Source: Rhabdornis inornatus
Lineage: Eukaryota; Chordata; Aves; Passeriformes; Rhabdornithidae
NCBI GenBank assembly: GCA_013397075.1
Contig: VWZS01004363.1
Coordinates: 1,533,194-1,597,193, forward strand
Length of the DNA stretch: 64,000 bases
Direction: 5' to 3'
Below the pieces are notes generated by a model that saw only the letters and a list, made by a program, of their open reading frames with translations, made no database searches and had not been told where the DNA came from. Within the stretch, counting starts at the first letter, position 1, and each line of letters starts with the position of its first letter. Positions 42,101 to 51,100 of the stretch are shown here, piece by piece. The translations under genes were made by a program, and so were the position numbers.

Positions 42101-45100
42101 GTTAATATTGCCCTGTCAAATCAATTTATTTCAGAAAGAGAAGCAGCACCTGTCAGGGGAGTACAGTGTCTGATAAGTGAGGGTGCTTCGGGGGAGCTGG
42201 CCAAGCTTCAGACGCCAAGCTTCATTGCCTGCCCCATCACCTGAAAACTTCTCGTTTTCTGCGCTCCACACTAACATGTTACACTGGATACAGTCCTGCT
42301 CCAAACAGGCATTTCACAAAGGCTGGGGAATTCACCACAGAACACCCTGTTACATTTTAGTTATCCATGTCTGAGGTACATGTTGATGCGAGTTGAAAAA
42401 TATATTTAAGTTCACCTCAGGTTATAGTATCTGCTGTGTGCCAACTTTCTTTTTTAAATAAAATCACTTCTCAGAGAGTCTGAAATGCCTTTGGTCTGGC
42501 TCGCTAAATATACTTGATCCATTATCTTTCCTGCTTGCTTGGGTTCCTCTCTGTGCTCATGCTTGTGTGTGTCTTCAAAGGAAGGTGAGTATTTTTCTTT
42601 GAAAAAAGAGTGCTTTCCAGCATGATTAAACTTGAAATAATACAAAAATTTTCTCTGGACAGTTGCTGATAAGTAGTTTCATTGAGACTTTGAATCAGGA
42701 TTCTGTCATGTTACAGGAAGCATTGAGGGAGAGGGAACAGTTCAATAATGAACAAAACATCAGTCTCGGTTCATCAGCTGCACTTGTTCCTGTTGCCATA
42801 AGGGATCACACTGAGACTGGGCTTCCTTGGGTCATCCCAACTCTGTCTTCTGGAGGCGAGAGCATCTTGGAGATGAACAGCATTAAACTGATGAATTCCT
42901 GTGGTTCTGCATTAGAACTGTGAAAAGCCTGTGTGGGATTGCATTGTCAGTCAGGGTGGCTGTCAGTGGCAAAAATGCTTTTAACTCATCCAGTTGAAGT
43001 AAAATACTCCATGGTGTCAGAATCTCTAAAAAAACTGGGTCAGGCTGTGTTTCTGAGGGGCCTTTTCCAGCCTTTTTTTTTTTTTTTTTTTTTTGTTTGT
43101 TTGGGGTTGTTTGGTTTGTTTTGTGGTGTTTTCTTGTTCTTGTGGTTTTTTTCTTCCCTGTTGTGGTTGGCTGCTGTTGGAGTTTGTCTTCAGTGTAGCA
43201 GACAAGGAGGCCCCTGTAGCAATGACTTCCCAAAGCACCAGTAGGGAACCTGGAGTTGCAGTTGTGTGGCTCGTGATACTTGGGCTTGTCTGATCAATAG
43301 GGTTTTTTTGAAAATCTGCCAATGGATTACAGAGCCTGTAGCATTTGCTGCATAATGCTAACAGATAATCCCTGTGTTTAAGAGAATGCTTTCCTTTAGG
43401 TTAATTTATTCAAGTGACCATTCAAACAAAATTAAAAAGAAAATGAAAGAAAAAACCACCTCAACAAAATGTCTAAGCCTAAGCCAAACCTATTATAAAA
43501 TACTTGCCTCAAAAAGAAAAAATCCATCCCTCCCTGATCAAAAATGCCTGTTCTCAATCCATTCACTTCAGGATTGCTCTGAAACAAACTACTCTGGCTT
43601 TGGTCCAAAATCAATCTATGAATGTGCCAAAAATGTGATAAATGCTAATCAAATGTAATGTAATGAATCAGCTGTGACATTTTATTATGGAAATTAAACA
43701 TCATGCAAAACCTTGCCTAAGGAAAATAAATTGTCAGGGAAAATACTAATTTTCATGTGATAATTAAGTTTTCTTTTCCTTTCATTTCCATGTCTAAAAA
43801 CGTTTCAGTTTCACTTTTTATAAAAGGCATTCGGTATGAAAGCCATTTTAAGCAGGATTTAATTTATGGAATTGAAAAGAATCGCCTCTCCCACTTAATT
43901 GCAGGAAAACAGAACTGATGTAGGGAATGGTGGTGCTGTTTTGAGGGTCAGAAAGATGTAAAAGATTGAAAAATCGACTTGCACTTTACCACAACTCTAA
44001 GGAATTATGCTGCTGTCCAGTGGTATGATGTCTGTTTTCCTTGCCAGTTTAGGAAGAATCTTGAGTGTGGGTGTATTGTACCTGTAAGAAAATGCTCCTA
44101 CAACTTGTCCTCTCAGGGAGAGCCTCAGTGGATGTTGGGCTTGCTCTAGGGATATAGTCCTAAGGGTGAAATGTTAATAATGAAACTGTATTTTTGCTGG
44201 GTGGGCCTGGTGGATTTGCCTTCAGGGTCTTTAGCTTGTGGGTCTGTACTGAATCAAAAGGGATCTCTGCCAGACTGAGTCTGGTGTGATGTGCTCACAA
44301 GCATATGGCAAACCCCTTCGTAAACTGCCTAAGCTCTGTCCCATGAGCAACAAAAGTCTCCTGCATTTTCCCCTTTCATAATCATGCTTCCCAATTTCCA
44401 TCTCATCTGCATTCCCAGCCAGCCATGATCATTGTTATGTTTAGTTGTTGTTTGGTTACATTTGTTTTGGTGCAGCACTTTTCACCACTTTGTAAGTGAC
44501 AATAAGATCCCTTCTTGGGCGTTGTTCTGTCAGCTCAGGCAGGTTAAATTCTTTGCAATGGCACTGGTAAGACAGGATCTCTCTTTGTGCAATTTTTCTC
44601 TGTCTGTTTGGTTTGAATTTGCCTTTCCTGAAAATGAGTGGCTCTTACTTTGCACAGTATGTCAGAAATGGTCTAATTCTAAGTAAGATCTTACAGAGTA
44701 ATATAGAAGAGATGATCCTTATTCTGTCTGAGCGCTTCTATTGGGATTATCTTTATTTTTACATCCTGAAGTAACATTTGCCCATTTTGTGGTTGTATCA
44801 CAAACACTTGTCATCAGCTGTTACAGAATTTCCACCTCATTTTCAATTGGTAAAGCTCATAGCTGCATGCAGAAGTTTTTATCAGTCTGCACATAAGCAC
44901 ATGGCCCACCACTTTTTTTCATGATTTTTTTTCTGTAGCTGTTACTCATCAAACCTGTGCGATCTTTTCCATAGGTTAGTCCAGTCCTCCTGCCTTGGCA
45001 GGGTTTCTCAGCTTGGAGCTGTCATCCAACAGTCATTTCATCAGTCCAGCTTTGCCTTTTGTCTAAGTGCTGCTCATTAAAATACCAGGACAGATTGGTG

Positions 45101-48100
45101 TCACAGTTTGTCCTTGACATGACAGTCCCTAGTAATAACCTCTGTTGCAGCTTGACTTTATTCCTTGACACTACTAATAACACAGATGTTTTGAGTTGAT
45201 TTCTTGGGAATATTCCAGAGTACTTAATATTTTATCACTTTCAAATTGCAGTGGACAAAAGCTCTACTATATTTAGGATGGTGTACTCAGTTTTAATAAT
45301 ATTGTTTCATTATAAAGTAAATGCATAGTAAAGGTATTCAGTGCAAGAGTATCTATGACATTGTCTTTCAAATAGTCCTACTAGTCAGACAAAACACTTG
45401 CACTACACGTGATACTGATTAACATGAGCAATGTCCTGACAGCCCAACAATGTGATGTTCCACTAGGCAGATGTGTTAAGGATCTCCTGAATTTGGCTTG
45501 CATAAGCAGGGCTAAAAACAGGCATGGCATGTAATTTTGGAAAAAGCTGAGTGCACTTCTGTATCACCACAAATGGTGCCACTTGGCCATTTCTGATTAA
45601 ACTAGCACTGGCATCCACATTAATTAAGGCTGAGTTTTCATACCACAGGACCTTGAGCTAATGGTTCTTTCCCTAACCTTTCCCATCCTCCAGCTGCAAA
45701 TGTCGTGGACTATTATTTTTGACACAACACAGTTGCTATGTTCTATTTTATTATCTCATTTTGATGTCTTGACTGCCTGATTCAACTAAAGTTTTGAAAC
45801 CAAAATGCTATCACAGAATTTAATCTCTCAGGTCAGATCCTTCTGTGCAAGTTCTCTTTAGATTTTGAGTCATGAGGCATCTTAGAGAAATGCATTTTCC
45901 TTAGTAGAGATATTTCTAAAACTCATGGACTTAAATTCTTTCATCCTTCAAACATCTGATCTTGGTATTCTCTGATTCCCTAAGCACAAAGAGAAGATTC
46001 CATTCTTCATGTATTGGTTCTTCCATCTTCCTTGTCCTTAGGAGGACATCACAATGTCCTGCTAATTGTCTGACTGCTCAGACCATTAGCTCCTTGCTCA
46101 TGGTCTGGTGTGCACATTAGCTTCTCCAGAGGCTTTACTTGCCACCCTAGTGAGATAAGCAGTGAATGTGAACAGAGAGAGGGCATCCAAGCTCTCCAAC
46201 TGGTTTGTGAATTATTGGAATAGAGGGGAAGGAAAAGAAGAACAGAGAAAGCCATCTACTGAGGATTGCAGTACAGCTTACCAGCAGTTCTACTGGAGCT
46301 CTGGTTTCTTTACCCTATCCAGGAGACATATAACATTTCATGGTAGTTTGCTAGTGCCTGATTATATAAGCACCAGAAAGTTTTATGCAGTTTATAAAAC
46401 AAGAGTTTCCATTGTAGTATTTCATTTTGTATCATTTTTGAATATGACATTTTTGGCACTGAAGAGGAATATATGTTGAAAATAGAGCTTTGCTACATTC
46501 TTCGTTGTATTACTTTTCTGTTTCACTGTGACCCCTCTGTTTCATGCTTGATACAGTTACTTGGGAAGTCATTTTCTGAAATTCTTCAGCTCCAAGAAAA
46601 GGCATTTGGAGGCTTGGTGTGGCAGTCTAGCTTGGTAGAGTATTTTTGGCCTTCTGTCACACAGATAGAATGCAGAGCCCCTTTCCCAAAAAACCTAATG
46701 GTGTAGACCATCATATCATCTCTTTAAGCACTGAACAATTTATGTTGACAATGCTACTCTTCTACACCGTAAAGAATCAGTACTTTGAGACAAAGCTGCT
46801 GCATGTCCCTGTAGGTTCTTTGGACTTAGATCTGTCAGCAAAGTATGACTTCGCAGTAAGTGATTGCTAGTTTCTTTTGGAGTGCTTAAATATAACTTTG
46901 TTTTATTGAAACAGGTGATCTGTCACAGCTTGTCCACCATACCTTCACAAAGTCAGTGTTTTGACATTCTCCAGACTGGCATCTGTAAATATCTGGTAAG
47001 TACCATTTTGTCTTCTACGTTAAAACTTCCTCGTGATAAATTTGCTAACAGTCTCATTAATCTGCAAATCCACTTATCCTGTGTATTTCATATATAATTT
47101 CAGCATTTGCAAAAGCCTTAAACAAGATGGGGGGGAGTTTAAAAAATACATAATAACTGTTGGTATCTAAACTTATATGGGTAATTTTGCTCAGATTTGT
47201 GAATACTTCAGCCTGTCTTCAAGGCAGTTTGTCCATAAATGAAACAGTTCTTTCTTTGGTATGTTTTTCAAAAGAGTGACTGGCAGCTTTAGATGATGTT
47301 TTTTTCCCTCATGTATGTATATAAGCGTCTAAAGTGCCAAGAAGATGGAGCCAGGTTCTTCGTGGTGCTGAGCAATAGAACAAGAGGCAACAGGCAGAAA
47401 CTTATGCTCAGGAAGCTCCACTTGAATTTACTGTGTGGGTGACTGTGCCCTGGAACAGATTGCCCACAGATGATGTGGAGTCTCCCTCAGAGGAGATACT
47501 CAAAAACTGTCTGGACACAGTCCTGTGCCATGTGCTTTGGCATGACCCTGCTTGAGCAAGGGAGGTTGGACCTGATGACCCACTGTGGTCCCTTCAACCT
47601 GACCCATTCTGTGGGTTTTGCAGCATGTCTTCTAATTCTGAATGTGCCTGAGCTGGGGATGGGGATGGCAAAGCCAGAGCTGGGTAACAGAATGGTCAGG
47701 GACAGAATCTGCAGTTCCCTGTGATACTGCCTGATGAGTGGGAGGACCACAGGGTCTGCCCCTGCCCTCCTGTCACGGTGGTTCTGTGATCTAACCAGTG
47801 TCTGCCATTCCCTGTATGGAGCCATACTGAGAAGTTATTAGACTTGAAGTGTTACTAAAGCGTCCATAGGGAGTAGCTTACCTATAACCATAGTCTGGAT
47901 TTTTAGGGGTGGATGTTGACTTAAATCAACTTTTAAAAAGGCTTATATGTTCTACTCCCCTGTCCCTTTGAGAGCAAACCATTAAGTGGGTTTTTATGGT
48001 TGGCAAGGCTGCTGCCCAAGGTTTCCAGCTGGGTGCTGACGCCTCTCAGGGAGCAAAGGCACCATGGAGGCAACATGCTATATGGGAAATTATCTGAGCA

Positions 48101-51100
48101 GCCTCATCTACTGGACTTGTATAAATTGAAATGTCTCTGTTCTTGTCATCTTTCTGACTGGCTGACCAGCACATTCCATTAGTAGTGTTGGCTCAGTTGT
48201 CTTCAGGATGGTTGTTTATATCCATCTAGATCGCTGCCATTATTTCATGTTTATGGTTGATCAGGAACAATGATATTCATTTTAATTGTTTGGTGCCTCA
48301 GTGTCCTGTAGTATTCAGCAGGGTCATGGTGACAACTGCAGTCCCACCTTCTGTCAGGCAGGACCGTCATCATCCTCCTGCCTCTGCACCTGACTGGCAC
48401 AGGGTCAGCCTGGGACAGCAGCCTGTGCTCTGCTTGTGGCCTTGAAATACACCCAGTGTCTTAGGCTGGAAGGATTTAAAAGTTTCAACTCATAGTTGTT
48501 CTGTATCTCTTACCTCTCACAAGTAATGGTATGAATGAAATACATTTCACATTTGTACTTTATTGATCTTTTTTTAAACATTTCTAAAAGAAACAGCTGA
48601 CCTTGTTAATGAACCAACTCCCTCTGTCAGCTTAAAACAATGTGCTTGCAGGGGAGCAAATTAGACTACTCTCGACCTCCTTAAATAGTTTTTTAAAAGT
48701 AAATGGTGCCATACTGCAGTGCATTATTTTTTTATGGCTTTACAAGACAAAAATCTAGGGTATTTACTCCATAGTACTTCAAGATTTAAACTGCTTTCTA
48801 ATTCACTGCCTTTACAAAAAAACCAAGAATTTTTTTCTAAATTATTTATCATGCCTATAAAATCCTTACTCAGGATGATGTTCTCTGTTTAACAACAGCA
48901 AAGCATCACCCCACTTTGGGCTCACCATATATTTCATTAGTTTCGATTTATCTCAGTTCATAAAGCTCCTGTTGGGCTTCAAATGAGACTCACCCTGGTG
49001 ACAATCCAGTAGAAGCTTTCCTTTCTGTAGCATAAATCAGAGTTTCCTTCTACCTCAGTGACTGCTCACTGCCATTTCAAGACTTGAAAGGCCTTCCCAG
49101 TCCCATGATATATGCTTAAAAGGAAAGACCTGTTCTGCCCAGAAGATTGTTTGTGCCTGCACTGTCATTCAGAGCAAGGCTCAAAGCAGCATTGTGTTTT
49201 TCAAATATGTTTGAGATGAGTGTTTGTTTAGAAGGGATGGAATGAAGATGTCAATTTAACCTTCTGTTGGTATGGGTGGCAATTTATTGGGAAAGCAGGG
49301 ATTTGAAAAAATGCAGTGGTCTGTAGAATTTGAACAGAAACAAAATAATACATGTCACCATAGGAAAGCTCTAGGTTTGCTTATATCCCAGCAAAAAATC
49401 TTTTGTATGAACTTGGGTTGTTGGTTTTTTTGTCTCGTTTTAATACAGGTTGGATTGGTTGTAATACCCGATAGCACAGCTGGATCTGTTCTATGTGCCA
49501 TAAATAAGCTCTTGGATCAAGCCTGCATCATAAGCGAAAACCTGCACAGGTTCTTGGCCTCTTGTTGTTACAGTCTTCTGTATTTTCTGCTAACTATAGA
49601 CAGAGAGGACGCAGAACATTTACAGAAAAGGTAAAGCTGCTCTTCTTACTGTCTTGTCTTTGTCTTTGCAGCCACAAGTATTTAGAGATGTGAAATGAAA
49701 GGATACCCCCTTTCCTCCCTGAGTTTTTCTTTCCTGTCTCTCTTTTGCTTACTTCAAATCAGTACTTAGATTTAAGTAAAACCCACAAAGTTACAAGGAA
49801 TTACTTAAAATAGTAATTGAAGAAGGTTTAATCTCAAATTGTTCTACTTGGATGTCAAAACAATCCTGATTTTGTCAAGTTGGTATTTATACCTTAATCT
49901 TTAACCTTAGCTTCCTTCATTAGATACACTGAAAAGCACCATGTGAAGGGTTTGGCTTTATGAGTATGTACTCTTAACTGATCTGATGTTTCAGTTTTAA
50001 AACTTGTCAGGCATCGTTACACAGACTGCAAAGCCATTTGATTTAAAAAACCCAAAAGCTACAGATAACAAATTGAAATAAATTCACTTGTAATGCAGAA
50101 ATGTCTTTAAGCAGGTCAGACGTTTCCATAAAAGTTGTTAAAACTTCCTGAAAATTCAAAGCCCATGTCCTCCTTCTCCTACTGTATTTAATGTCTTGCA
50201 TATCACAAATAGCTGAGTCCATTATTTAATTTCTTATGAATATTAAACAAAGATTCAGGTGTACTTGAAAAGTGACTGAAACAAAAAACCTCTTCGCAGC
50301 TGCATGAAGCAGAAATTGCATTGCGTGAGAGATTAATAAGCAACACTTGTACCTTCCAGAGCAGGGCCTTAACTCTTTACCAGTACTGTACAAAATTTTG
50401 GAATATTTTCAAGTTTGGCATTTTCTGGTACAGATTTTCTACTTTGCCACTAACTAAGGTGAATGCAGTTGGTTAAATCCACATGATTAAATCCACAGAA
50501 ACAGGCTTCCTTGTACCACCATGCAGCCAGTTCACAGAAGCATCCTTGAAATGTGTGTCCTCAGTCATGTAAATTTTGATTATCTTTTCCTCTCAGGGAT
50601 ATGCTGTGGAGATCATGCATTTCTGCATTAGCACTCCTGCCACGGCTACTGAGGCTGATGCTGCAAAGCCTGCAAGTGAGCAGGATCTGTCGGGAAGAGC
50701 TGCCTGTTGTTGCTCAGTTGCTTCGCTTACTAATGCAGCATGGGCAGCTCAGGAGCCATATGATCACAAATGAGTTTCTGGTGCAACAGATCATCAAGGA
50801 CATCATGGTATGTTGTTTCCCAGAGACCACATGTATGTTATGTTTATTTAAAAAAAAATCGTTGCAAATGTTCAAGAAGAGCTGTTTTCAAACAGAGGTG
50901 GTGAAAGCAGATGTAAGACATGGTGAGGTTCTCTAACCTCCAGGTTAGGAGGGGGTTGTTTCCCTTTAGTGTTGAAAATGCCACAACCAATTCTTGTGTT
51001 GTTCTACCATGGGTGGTTTGTATTTGTTGTTGGTGGGTTTTTTTAAGCAACCTACATAATCCTGAGAAGAGGGAATGCCTGGGCCTGAGCTGGGGTGGTC

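Larger units (their letters stand above)
35574..46914 (+). other. TEX10 intron, 11.3 kb
   Basis: AT-rich intron with one CR1 fragment (37255-37455), A/C-rich tracts (38331-38403, 40655-40740) and T/G-rich tracts (41879-41992, 43073-43166). Parts of 35.8-36.0, 42.0-42.15 and 43.64-43.9 kb look like conserved noncoding sequence by eye; this is a guess only. No gene was recognised. Confidence 0.8.

Noticed and set aside
43026..43322. Lys/Gln/Thr-rich minus-strand peptides
   Set aside because: They are translations of the complement of a poly(T) and T/G-rich tract.
46646..46870. Open frame just upstream of the TEX10 exon at 46915
   Set aside because: It ends before the acceptor, is in intronic sequence and does not match TEX10.
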